54,138 nt of DNA from RGIG4140 sp045532865. Lineage in GTDB: Bacteria; Pseudomonadota; Alphaproteobacteria; CAAHEQ01; UBA3637. A program made the translations under genes and the position numbers. The notes under the pieces are model-generated. The model ran no database searches. It saw nothing but the letters and a program-made list of their open reading frames with translations, and was not told where the DNA came from. Where the stretch lies: positions 1 through 54,138 of the forward strand of contig JAZSGT010000045.1 in NCBI GenBank assembly GCA_045532865.1, read 5' to 3'. This document shows positions 25,514-33,118 of the stretch, in pieces. The stretch's first letter is position 1. Each line of letters starts with the position of its first letter.

Positions 25514-25526
25514 AAAGGACACGAAC

Positions 25527-26714
25527 ATGAAAAAAATTTCTTTTGCTTTTTTGATTGCCCAACTTTTTTCATCAACAGCTGCTTTGGCGACAATGAGCAA
25601 TATTTATAATGTGATTCAAACTCAAATACCAAATTCTTTTGAAATAAATCAAATGGCACCACAGACACCGGAACTCAACATTGAAACGCCTTATCGCTGT
25701 CAAACAAATGGGTTTCATGCGCAACAAATTTCAACAACATTGCCTGTGAACTTAAATGATTTTAAACTCATCAAAACAACAAAAACTGAACCATTACCTC
25801 GCTATGAAGTTAACGGATACAGCTTTGAAGACAAACCCATTGATGAAGCCATTCAAACTTTGGTTGATGAAGCAGGCATCTTGGTTTATACAGAAGACAA
25901 CACTTACCCTGACCTTTCAGCAAAAGACTTATACGGTGACTTAGAAAGTGTGGTCAGAGCCTTGCTTGAAAATGTGGATATGTATTTTTCATACAATGAA
26001 ACAACTCAAAAATTACACATTTCAAAACGAGCTGATTTTACCATTTCTCTCCCCAATAACCGACTTGTAATATTGGGTGTTTTAGATGCACTTCGTGGTG
26101 CTGGGATTGAAAATATTGTACCAGATTGGAATGCTGGGATTTTGCGTTTAACATTAACCCGTCAAGAAGAAAAAACCGTTCAAAAACTCATTGAAAGTAT
26201 TCATTCAAATGGTGAAATGCTTATTGCAGATACCAGTGTTTATCGTTTAAATGGTTTTCAAAATTGGAACTATATCATGTCTCGTTATGGATTAGATAAA
26301 GTTCATTCAGCCAACAATGGATTGCAAGGTAAACTTCTTGTTCTTGGACATCAAAAAACATATAATTCTTTATTAAACACCCTCAATCAAACAGGCGGAA
26401 CAACTTTGCTCAGCGACGGGTTAGCCGTTGTTCCAAATGGGTGGCGCATGTTCTTTGACGTTGCTAAATGCAACATTGATAACGCCTATATGGCACCTCA
26501 ATTGATGCTTTCATTGAACCCAACAATGGGCAAAAACGCAAGCATCAACACAACACTTTCAGTGAATAACAAAGCAGGTGAAATTTCCTCTTTCAACGTG
26601 AGTGCCTCATTAGATGATGAATTAGCTGTTATTGGCATTCCTGATACACAAATGGGAGGGGAACTGCTTATTTTAATTAAATTAAAACTTATTCGTTTGG
26701 TAGGAGAACAATAA
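25527..26714 (+). CDS. Secretin-like exported protein with an N0/STN-type domain
   Basis: This 395-residue protein has a signal peptide (about 1-20, ending ALA). Residues 95-175 fit the STN/N0 pattern that begins outer-membrane secretins: PIDEAIQTLVDEAGILVYTED, DLYGDLESVVRALLENVDMY, then LHISKRA. A second alpha/beta unit follows (RLVILGVLDALRGAGIENIV..., about 175-230). The C-terminal ~110 residues are amphipathic beta strands ending in GGELLILIKLKLIRL, like the end of a secretin barrel. At 395 residues it is shorter than GspD or PilQ (550-700), so it would be a minimal secretin or a secretin-related ring protein. It is coupled to the next gene by a 1-base overlap. Confidence 0.6.
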   Translation: MKKISFAFLIAQLFSSTAALATMSNIYNVIQTQIPNSFEINQMAPQTPELNIETPYRCQTNGFHAQQISTTLPVNLNDFKLIKTTKTEPLPRYEVNGYSFEDKPIDEAIQTLVDEAGILVYTEDNTYPDLSAKDLYGDLESVVRALLENVDMYFSYNETTQKLHISKRADFTISLPNNRLVILGVLDALRGAGIENIVPDWNAGILRLTLTRQEEKTVQKLIESIHSNGEMLIADTSVYRLNGFQNWNYIMSRYGLDKVHSANNGLQGKLLVLGHQKTYNSLLNTLNQTGGTTLLSDGLAVVPNGWRMFFDVAKCNIDNAYMAPQLMLSLNPTMGKNASINTTLSVNNKAGEISSFNVSASLDDELAVIGIPDTQMGGELLILIKLKLIRLVGEQ

Positions 26715-27451
26715 TGACAGACCAAAACAAACCAAGGCCAACTTCAATGCAACAAAACCCTCCTGCTCAAGGAGTGAGACGACCTGTTCAACGTCCCATA
26801 CAAACACAAGGACAGGCAGCACCTCAAGGCGCAAGACGCCCCATGAATCCTGCAGGAATGCCTCCTCAAACAGGACAACGCCCTATGAATAGGCCCATAA
26901 ACAGACCGGCTCAAACTGGTCCAATGAATAGACCTGTTGGAACACCTCAACAAATGGCACCAGCACAACGCATGGTACAACGTACACCTATTCAAAATCA
27001 ACAAGCTTATAATTATCAACAAACACAAGGGGTTAATCAACCTCAAAGGAACACACCACCTCAACAAACACAATCCATCCAAAATCAAATATCAAACCCT
27101 AAAACAATGGGAATTTTGGCTGTTTGCACGCTTTTGTTTGGTGTTTTGTTGGGGGCCATGATGTTCTCCGGCTCATCAAAACCAGCACCCCAAGGGTTGC
27201 TTGGCGTTGTTAAAAATGATGACATTCGCTCTAAATTACCACGTTGTGGACGCATTGATAGAGGGCAAGCTTGTATTTTGTACATTATGAACAGCACACG
27301 CTACGATCAAATTGCCGAAAGCTTTTTTGAAGAAGCTTTGCGTTTAACCGAAGTGCCAATTTACTCTATTTCAATGGCAAATCCAAAATATGCAAAAAGA
27401 CGTATTCCACCTGGACATTTTGCCGAAATCCACATTCCAAAAGTCAGATAA
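26714..27451 (+). CDS. Pro/Gln-rich single-pass inner-membrane protein
   Basis: This 245-residue protein starts on the last base of the previous stop codon (TAATG), so translation is coupled. Residues 1-130 are Pro/Gln/Arg/Asn-rich with repeated RRP, RPMN and PQQ and no hydrophobic stretch, hence probably cytosolic and disordered. One membrane segment follows at about 133-155 (MGILAVCTLLFGVLLGAMMF). A compact ~85-residue domain outside contains two Cys (LPRCGRI and QACILYIM). The architecture recalls VirB10/PilP-type linkers that join inner membrane to secretin, here opposite a secretin-like protein, but no direct family match was seen. Confidence 0.65.
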   Translation: MTDQNKPRPTSMQQNPPAQGVRRPVQRPIQTQGQAAPQGARRPMNPAGMPPQTGQRPMNRPINRPAQTGPMNRPVGTPQQMAPAQRMVQRTPIQNQQAYNYQQTQGVNQPQRNTPPQQTQSIQNQISNPKTMGILAVCTLLFGVLLGAMMFSGSSKPAPQGLLGVVKNDDIRSKLPRCGRIDRGQACILYIMNSTRYDQIAESFFEEALRLTEVPIYSISMANPKYAKRRIPPGHFAEIHIPKVR

Positions 27452-27460
27452 GCAAAACAA

Positions 27461-27491
27461 AAAACCACCGGCGAACCCAGTGGTTTTTTTG
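27461..27491 (+). terminator. Terminator of the regulator operon
   Basis: AAAACCAC and GTGGTTTT pair across a C/G-rich loop, followed by a T-run, 10 bases after the stop. Confidence 0.85.
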
Positions 27492-27551
27492 TACCCTAAA
27501 AAGAATTAAAAAAAATTTGTTAGCAATTTTTTTATTCGTATATCACCACAA

Positions 27552-27587
27552 TAAAACCCACACAGATATTCTTTGTGGGCTTTATTT
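27552..27587 (-). terminator. Terminator of the Sel1-repeat gene
   Basis: CCCACA (27557-27562) pairs with TGTGGG (27574-27579), flanked by A-rich and T-rich arms; on the minus strand the stem is followed by TTTTATT. Confidence 0.7.
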
Positions 27588-27614
27588 TAAACAAATTATA
27601 AAACAAGATAACTT

Positions 27615-29018
27615 CTACTCAAAAATATTGGAGATAATATCTTTTTTCTTTTCTTGCTCTTGTGCTTTTTTATTAAATTCAGCATACAACTGATGACCTT
27701 GTTCAAGTTCATTATCATCAATTTCAGCTTCGATAGCATTAATTGCATTTTGAATAGTCAAATTCAATGTGTCTTTTGAATTATCCAAAGCAACCTTTAA
27801 CCAAGCATAACATTGACTTGGACGAGGCGCATCAACCCCCTTACCTTCACAATAACATTTTGCCAATTGATATTGAGCATATGGATCACCATCTTCAGCA
27901 CCTTTTCGATACCAATCAACAGCAGCTGGCGTATTTTGGAAACGCGAACGCAACAAGTCACCATAATAAGCATAAGCTTCCACTTCACCTTTTTTGACAG
28001 CATTATTAATTTGTTTTTCAATTTTTGAAAAATCCTTTGTAATTGAAGCATCAACAATCATTTCTTGTGAAACAGAATATTTGCGTCCATCTGTTAACAA
28101 AACTTCCCCTTGTGCCAACATATTTTGAATGGATTCTGGGTCATTAAACCCTTTAATCACAGGGGTTGGGATAATAAGCAAATCATTTTTAGGTACCGAG
28201 CGTTCTGGTGGAATTGGACGCCATTCTCTTGCATTACGTTGCATTTGCATGAGAACTTCTTTCTTTTTAATTTTTTTGAGCAACTCATCTCGCTTAACCA
28301 TAGCCTCCTTACCCACTTCATCCTCAGCATTGTATGCCGCAATAATACTATACCAAGCATAAGCATCTGGAATGTTTAAAACAGCTGGGTGTGTTGATCT
28401 AAGTTCAGCCAACTTTTGTTGTGCCCACACATAGCCTTGTCGAGCAGAACGACTCAACCATTTAACTGAGTTTTCAAAGTCTTGAGGCGTTCCCCAACCA
28501 AGCAAATAATGAAGCCCTAATTTAAATTGAGCTGCTGCATTTCCTCTTAACGCACTCATCAAATAATAACCAAATGAATTTTGATAGTTCTGCTCCACAT
28601 TCTTACCTTGAGCAAACATTTCACCTAATTCATAAAGAGCATCAGCCTGCCCTGCATAGGCAGCTCGCTTTAAATATCTTAAACCTGTTTCAAACTCAGG
28701 CGTATCTGATGTTTTTGCACTTGCAAGCAAAATTTGAGCCAACTCATAAGCTGCATCAATGTTATATGCACTTTCAGCTTTTTTATAATATTCAACAGCC
28801 ATTGTGTCATCTTTTGGCACACCAAGACCTTGAGCATACATCTTACCCAAATAATAATAAGCCGTTGCATCACCCTCATCAGCCAAATATGAAAACTCAG
28901 CAAAAGCTTGCTCATATCTGCTGATTTTAAACGCTGTGAGCGCATCTGACAAATCAGCCAAAGCAGTTGTTGACAACAAACAAAGACCAAAAAAAGCTGC
29001 AAGTGAAGCGTGTTTCAT
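27615..29018 (-). CDS. Exported Sel1-like (TPR-type) repeat protein
   Basis: The start at 29018 (MKHASLAAFFG) follows GGAGG, giving 467 residues; a TTG four codons earlier overlaps the ribosome binding site. A signal peptide ends ALA near residue 21. At least six Sel1 repeats follow, with the pattern A.YYLGKMYAQGLGVPKDDTMA..YYKKA (about 50-86, then 125-230), and another pair near the end (DPYAQYQLAKCYCEGKGV). Sel1 repeats are alpha-alpha solenoids for protein binding; in the periplasm they serve as assembly or stress factors. Between the two repeat blocks lies a region of about 130 residues with no repeats. Confidence 0.88.
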   Translation of the reverse strand: MKHASLAAFFGLCLLSTTALADLSDALTAFKISRYEQAFAEFSYLADEGDATAYYYLGKMYAQGLGVPKDDTMAVEYYKKAESAYNIDAAYELAQILLASAKTSDTPEFETGLRYLKRAAYAGQADALYELGEMFAQGKNVEQNYQNSFGYYLMSALRGNAAAQFKLGLHYLLGWGTPQDFENSVKWLSRSARQGYVWAQQKLAELRSTHPAVLNIPDAYAWYSIIAAYNAEDEVGKEAMVKRDELLKKIKKKEVLMQMQRNAREWRPIPPERSVPKNDLLIIPTPVIKGFNDPESIQNMLAQGEVLLTDGRKYSVSQEMIVDASITKDFSKIEKQINNAVKKGEVEAYAYYGDLLRSRFQNTPAAVDWYRKGAEDGDPYAQYQLAKCYCEGKGVDAPRPSQCYAWLKVALDNSKDTLNLTIQNAINAIEAEIDDNELEQGHQLYAEFNKKAQEQEKKKDIISNIFE

Positions 29019-29048
29019 TTTTTCCTCCAAAAAAACATATCTAAATTC

Positions 29049-29077
29049 ACTCTAACACATTATTTTTGTCTTGTAAA
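29049..29077 (-). promoter_or_regulatory. Promoter of the Sel1-repeat gene
   Basis: Minus strand TTTACA (29072-29077), 17 bases, TAGAGT (29049-29054). Confidence 0.55.
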
Positions 29078-29081
29078 CGGT

Positions 29082-30002
29082 TTATTTTAAATAATTTTGA
29101 GGGTTAACGACCTTGGTTTTATAACGTAATTCAAAATGAAGTTGTGGTGTTTTAACGTTCCCAGAACTCCCAACAAGAGCAATATTTTGCCCCTTTTTAA
29201 CAGTCTGCCCTTTTTTAACCAATAATTTTTGGTTATGCGCATAAGCACTAATCCAACCACTTTTATGACGAATAAGCACAAGATTACCATATCCTTTCAA
29301 ACCATTCGAAGCATATCCTACCACACCAGCTTCTGCGGCTTTTACAGGAGAACCTGCTTTTGCTTTGATGTTGATACCGTCATTTTGTTGACCTTTAGCA
29401 TTCAGCCCAAATTTTGACACAACCGGCCCTTTAACTGGCCATAAAAATCTTTTTTTCGATTGCCAATAAGGGATTTTAGCACTTTTTCTTGCCACCCCTT
29501 TTGATTGTTTTTGAGGGGTATTATTCACTTTCAATGGTTCTTCTTTGGCATTGTCTAAAGCCGTATAAGTGTTGCGTTCTTTTGTTGAAGCCATTCGTGT
29601 TTTTTTGCTTGTTGTAACAGGTTTTTCGTCCAATGAAGCAACCTTTAACTCCTGCCCTAAATGAATGGTATATGGCTCTTTTAAATTATTCACTTTTGAA
29701 AGTTCATGCACACTCATATTGTATCTTTTTGAAATGTTATAAAGCGTGTCCCCTTTCACAACCGTATGCTTTTTAGGTTGTGGAATTCTTAACTTTTGCC
29801 CCACTTTTAAGGTATAAGGTTGCCTTAAATTATTTTCTTTAATCACTTCTCGCATTGAAAGATTATTTTTTTTTGTAAGGGAATAAAGCGTATCGCCTCT
29901 TTTCACATACAAAAACTCACCGTCAGAGTGATACCCTTGACAGCCCCCAAGCAAGGAAATACCCAAAATCAGTAATGAAAAACTTTTAACTATTTTCATC
30001 AT
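29082..30002 (-). CDS. nlpD: NlpD-type lipoprotein, LysM-LysM-M23 (degenerate)
   Basis: NlpD is an outer-membrane lipoprotein that activates periplasmic amidases for cell separation. The 306-residue protein has lipobox LLGGC (Cys21), two LysM peptidoglycan-binding domains (about 32-76, VKRGDTLYSLTKKNN; and 78-123, VVKGDTLYNISKRYN), a basic linker and a C-terminal M23 domain (about 190-306). The metal-binding H-x-G-x-D of active M23 enzymes reads N-D-G-I-N-I here, as in NlpD and EnvC, while AYAHNQ and LHFELRY are kept. It is thus a regulator rather than an endopeptidase. The start is uncertain by one codon (tandem ATG) and lacks a clear ribosome binding site. Confidence 0.88.
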   Translation of the reverse strand: MMKIVKSFSLLILGISLLGGCQGYHSDGEFLYVKRGDTLYSLTKKNNLSMREVIKENNLRQPYTLKVGQKLRIPQPKKHTVVKGDTLYNISKRYNMSVHELSKVNNLKEPYTIHLGQELKVASLDEKPVTTSKKTRMASTKERNTYTALDNAKEEPLKVNNTPQKQSKGVARKSAKIPYWQSKKRFLWPVKGPVVSKFGLNAKGQQNDGINIKAKAGSPVKAAEAGVVGYASNGLKGYGNLVLIRHKSGWISAYAHNQKLLVKKGQTVKKGQNIALVGSSGNVKTPQLHFELRYKTKVVNPQNYLK

Positions 30003-30085
30003 AAAAATGAGTTTAACGCTAAGTAGTTATAAAATCAAGCGTTATTTTTTTACATAAGAAACAATACGGACGAATATTTGTTTAT

Positions 30086-30565
30086 TTAAAGTAAAGAAGT
30101 ATCAGCCAAATGAAAAATTTTCTTTTTCAAGCGCATAGCTTTTTTCATTGCTTTATAAGCCCCACCCCAAGGGTAGGAAATATAACAAACCATAAAATCA
30201 CAAGTTTTTACCATAAATTCATTGCGTTTTCCAATTGCTGCTTTAAAGTGATACATTTTTTCTATATCAAAAAAAGAAATTTCATCAAAACCTTCTTCAC
30301 AAAAAAAAGCACCTTTTCCCCCCGAGTTCATACGTGTAGGGTATGGCAATAACAAATGTAATATAATATGAGGATATATGGTTTTAAGTTCTCTTGTAAC
30401 ACCTGCACACGTATCATCAAAGCGTCCATATGACCCAAACAAGAAAAAATCAACGCCTTCTTTTTCAATCAAATCAACCAATATATCTCGAACACGCGCC
30501 CTCATGTTATAGCTACTATATGTATCTCGATGACCAAAAAAAGTGCAAATTTTCCCCATAAACAC
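30086..30565 (-). CDS. SLOG-fold (DUF1273/YpsA-like) protein
   Basis: SLOG-superfamily proteins have a Rossmann-like fold that binds nucleotides or nucleotide-derived ligands. The 159-residue protein begins KICTFFGHRDTY, where GHR is typical of the YpsA/DUF1273 branch, then FFLFGSYGRFDD (the Gly-rich loop), LHLLLPYPTR and, near the end, CDFMVCYISYPWGGAYKAMKKA, the conserved G-G-x-x-x-A ligand loop. The start is GTG at 30565 (7 bases after AAGGA) or ATG six bases further in. It lies directly downstream of an approximately 246-nt structured RNA ending in a terminator hairpin at 30584-30618, so its expression may depend on read-through of that hairpin. Confidence 0.75.
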   Translation of the reverse strand: MFMGKICTFFGHRDTYSSYNMRARVRDILVDLIEKEGVDFFLFGSYGRFDDTCAGVTRELKTIYPHIILHLLLPYPTRMNSGGKGAFFCEEGFDEISFFDIEKMYHFKAAIGKRNEFMVKTCDFMVCYISYPWGGAYKAMKKAMRLKKKIFHLADTSLL

Positions 30566-30583
30566 CCCAAAATCCTTATCTTT

Positions 30584-30618
30584 TGCAAAAAGATAAACCC
30601 ACCTAAAAGGAGGTGGGT
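30584..30618 (-). terminator. Intrinsic terminator or attenuator upstream of the SLOG gene
   Basis: On the minus strand ACCCACCT pairs with AGGTGGGT (30597-30604 with 30611-30618), followed by TTTATCTTTTT. It ends the structured RNA and sits 19 bases before the SLOG start codon. Confidence 0.8.
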
Positions 30619-30831
30619 GGATGTTCGAAACTATAACCGAAGAGTAAATAGTCCTACTTATTCAGGGTAAAACCCTTTATTTAGTAGGCATCCACCCTTT
30701 AAATATGTGTTAAACCATATTTTTTGTAGTGGATGCCATTTTGACTTTGGTTGATATTAAAATAATATAAACCATTGCCCTCTTCGATTATCGGGTTTCG
30801 AACCCCTAGTTGGGATTAGGCATTTCCCAAC
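30586..30831 (-). ncRNA. Structured RNA, ~246 nt, unassigned; stand-alone or leader of the SLOG gene
   Basis: Read on the minus strand, transcription should start at the G at 30831, seven bases after the -10, and end at the T-run near 30586. Visible pairings: a 5' hairpin GTTGGGA/TCCCAAC; a long-range stem GTTCGAAAC with GTTTCGAAC plus ten further pairs (AATCGAAGAG with CTCTTCGGTT); inside it hairpins GGTT..AACC with ATATTA/TAATAT, GGCATCCAC/GTGGATGCC (30729-30737 with 30687-30695), and CCTACT/AGTAGG enclosing AGGGT/ACCCT. I could not match it to 6S, tmRNA, RNase P, SRP or a known riboswitch by eye. No reading frame is apparent. Confidence 0.65.
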
Positions 30832-30837
30832 AGAAAA

Positions 30838-30866
30838 AGTATATCAACATTCATTTAACATTTCAA
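30838..30866 (-). promoter_or_regulatory. Promoter of the structured RNA
   Basis: Minus strand TTGAAA (30861-30866), 17 bases, TATACT (30838-30843). The next G at 30831 is a natural transcription start. Confidence 0.8.
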
Positions 30867-30974
30867 GCAGAAATTTTAAATTCCTCACAACTAACAATCC
30901 ATTTGGCAAAAAACTTTACTTTATAAAAACATTTTTTACAACATAATAAAATATCATTATTTTTTTAGGAAGGG

Positions 30975-31003
30975 TTGTTTTTTTTAACAATTCATTGTAA
31001 TAT
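30975..31003 (+). promoter_or_regulatory. Probable promoter of the restriction-modification operon
   Basis: TTGTTT (30975-30980), 17 bases, TAATAT (30998-31003), 30 bases before the first methyltransferase start. The rest of 30867-31032 is AT-rich with nothing else recognisable. Confidence 0.4.
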
Positions 31004-31032
31004 CCTTTCAAATAAAGGAAAGGTAAAATTCT

Positions 31033-32121
31033 ATGGAAGCCAAAACACTAAGAGTTGTCTCTTTATTTTCTGGAATAGGTGGTTTTGAAGAAGGAATAAA
31101 AAATTCTAAACTAAATGCAAAAATTATTTTTGCATCTGATATTGATAAATATGCCCAAATATCATACGACGCTAATTTTAACTCTGAAAATCTCGTTGGC
31201 GACATTAAACAAATCAATGAAAAAGACATTCCTGATCATGATCTTCTCTGTGGAGGTTTTCCCTGTCAATCTTTTAGTATTGCAGGAAAACAAAAGGGAT
31301 TTGAAGACATAAGAGGGACCCTTTTTTTTGATATTGTGAGAATTTTAAAAGAAAAAAAACCAAAATATATATTATTAGAAAACGTTAAAAATTTAGTAAG
31401 CCATGACAATTCCTCTACAATTAAAACAATACTTAGTACCTTAAACGATATTGGTTACACAATAGATTTCACTATTATCAACTCATATGAGTCTGGTGTA
31501 CCACAAAACAGAGATAGAACATACATCTTTGGTATTTATAATCATAAGACAGAAAAATATCAAAAAGATAAAAGAAATCCTAAAATAAATTCATTAAAAA
31601 CGGAGCTTAATAATAAAAATTTTCACAGCTTCAACTTTTTTAATAATGTCATATTTAAAAACAAGAAACGCTGTATCGCTGATGTTCTTGAAGACGAAGT
31701 TTTACCTTCATTTTTCATTGATACCGATAAAACACGAAACTTTTTAAAATCTATAAACATAAATGAAAACAATAACAAAGCAGATAGGATTATTAAACTT
31801 TTTGACCTTCCTCGCAATGTACATAATGACTTAGAACGTCAAAGGCGTGTTTACTCCATATATGGGATTTCACCTACAGCCCTTGCTAGATCTGATACAA
31901 CAAAAATTTTAGTAGAAACTAATCAAGGAAAAAAAATTAGAAAAATTACACCTAGCGAAAATTTTTATATTCAAGGGTTCTCAAAAAAGTTTGTTGACAA
32001 CATAAAAAAAGCTGGAATGAGTATGACTCAGATGTACAAACAATCTGGCAACGCTGTCAGTCCACCAGTAATAGCCGAAATAATGAATGAAATCGAGGAT
32101 GAATTTATAAAAAATGATTAA
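31033..32121 (+). CDS. DNA cytosine-5 methyltransferase 1
   Basis: The enzyme moves a methyl group from S-adenosylmethionine to C5 of cytosine at a specific site. In this 362-residue protein the family motifs stand in order: I (LFSGIGGFEEG, near residue 12), IV with catalytic Cys (GGFPCQSFSIAG, near 75), VI (LENVKNL), VIII (PQNRDRTYIFGI) and X (YKQSGNAVSPPV near the C-terminus). The region between VIII and IX, about residues 175-290, is the target-recognition part. It is followed by a second methyltransferase that overlaps it by 8 bases, and by an endonuclease candidate. The base composition of 31-34.7 kb is lower in GC than the housekeeping genes around it, which suggests horizontal transfer. 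Confidence 0.95.
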   Translation: MEAKTLRVVSLFSGIGGFEEGIKNSKLNAKIIFASDIDKYAQISYDANFNSENLVGDIKQINEKDIPDHDLLCGGFPCQSFSIAGKQKGFEDIRGTLFFDIVRILKEKKPKYILLENVKNLVSHDNSSTIKTILSTLNDIGYTIDFTIINSYESGVPQNRDRTYIFGIYNHKTEKYQKDKRNPKINSLKTELNNKNFHSFNFFNNVIFKNKKRCIADVLEDEVLPSFFIDTDKTRNFLKSININENNNKADRIIKLFDLPRNVHNDLERQRRVYSIYGISPTALARSDTTKILVETNQGKKIRKITPSENFYIQGFSKKFVDNIKKAGMSMTQMYKQSGNAVSPPVIAEIMNEIEDEFIKND

Positions 32122-33073
32122 ATTTATCGACTTATTTTGTGGCTTAGGTGGTTTTCGAATTGCTTTTGAAAAAGAAGGTTGTAAATGTGTGTTTTCAAGT
32201 GATATTGATAAATATGCATGTGAAACTTATAATTTAAATTTCAATGATTACCCTAAAGGAGATATCACGAAAATTGACACAAAAGATATTCCAGATCATG
32301 ACATTTTGTGTGGAGGGTTTCCTTGCCAACCCTTTAGTTTAGCAGGAAAAAGAAAAGGATTTAACGATACCCGTGGGACATTATTTTTTGATGTATTAAG
32401 AATTTTAAAAGATAAAAAACCAAAAGCTTTTTTTCTAGAAAACGTTGCAGGCTTATCCAATCATGATCATGGGAATACAATTAAAGTTATTTTAGAAAAT
32501 TTAAAAGAAATAGGATATACTCCCATTTTTAAAATCATCAATGCAAAAGATGTTGGTTATCCTCAAAATCGCAACAGGTGGTATTGCATTGGCCTTCGCA
32601 AAGATTTATTTCCTGAAGCAGAAACAATGTCTTTTTCATTTCCCAAGAAAAAAGGCCTCAAATACACAGTTTATGACCTTTTGGAAAACAACGTTTCAAA
32701 AGACTATCAAATTACTCAAATTGCTAAAAATAATATAATAAATCACCTAAAAAAAGATGAAAAATTCAGTTTAAATTTACCTCTTATTGCTAATGAAATA
32801 AGAAGGTCTCGCTGTAATTTTAGGCAAGACGGTATATCCCCATGCTTAACTGCAAAAATGGGTACTGGTGGAAATAATATTCCTGTTTTGGTAAACGAAA
32901 TGAGAAAGTTTACCGAGCGAGAATGTTTACGGATAATGGGCTTCCCTGATAGTTATAAAATTAAAGCAAATTTTCATCAAAGCTATAAACAAATAGGAAA
33001 TAGTGTTATTGTCCCTATTATAACAGATATTGCTGAGGAATTAGTGAAAATAATTAGAAAAAAAGGATATTAA
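32114..33073 (+). CDS. DNA cytosine-5 methyltransferase 2
   Basis: A second, shorter cytosine-5 methyltransferase (319 residues) with motifs I (LFCGLGGFRIAFE), IV (GGFPCQPFSLAGKRKG), VI (LENVAGLSNHD), VIII (YPQNRNRWYCIGL), IX region (RECLRIMGFP) and X (YKQIGNSVIVPI). Its ATG lies inside the end of the first gene, so translation is coupled. The variable region between VIII and IX differs from the first enzyme, so the two probably methylate different sequences or the two strands of an asymmetric or degenerate site. Both parts DPDHDxLCGGFPCQ-type segments are nearly the same, pointing to an old duplication or a matched pair acquired together. Confidence 0.95.
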   Translation: MIKFIDLFCGLGGFRIAFEKEGCKCVFSSDIDKYACETYNLNFNDYPKGDITKIDTKDIPDHDILCGGFPCQPFSLAGKRKGFNDTRGTLFFDVLRILKDKKPKAFFLENVAGLSNHDHGNTIKVILENLKEIGYTPIFKIINAKDVGYPQNRNRWYCIGLRKDLFPEAETMSFSFPKKKGLKYTVYDLLENNVSKDYQITQIAKNNIINHLKKDEKFSLNLPLIANEIRRSRCNFRQDGISPCLTAKMGTGGNNIPVLVNEMRKFTERECLRIMGFPDSYKIKANFHQSYKQIGNSVIVPIITDIAEELVKIIRKKGY

Positions 33074-33118
33074 TACAATTACTTAAAAATTTTTATAAAA
33101 TATAAGGGAGGGGATATT

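Noticed and set aside
16227..27451. Naming the locus Dot/Icm or VirB outright.
   Set aside because: No ATPase (VirB4, VirB11, DotB, DotO) or coupling protein is in the window, and the secretin-like and linker proteins lack motifs that would settle the type.
29082..30002. The M23 domain as an active endopeptidase.
   Set aside because: The H-x-G-x-D metal site is replaced by N-D-G-I-N, as in the inactive activator NlpD.
30780..30815. GGGGTTCGAAACCC on the minus strand looks like a tRNA T-arm and loop.
   Set aside because: Only three stem pairs fit, and no acceptor stem, D-arm or anticodon arm is found around it; the bases pair better in the long-range stem of the structured RNA.
30586..30831. 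Structured RNA as 6S RNA, tmRNA, RNase P RNA or SRP RNA.
   Set aside because: No tag reading frame, no RNase P core sequence and no SRP GGAAG loop were seen; the multi-branched layout does not resemble the single long hairpin of 6S RNA. Without a covariance search the exclusion is not final.
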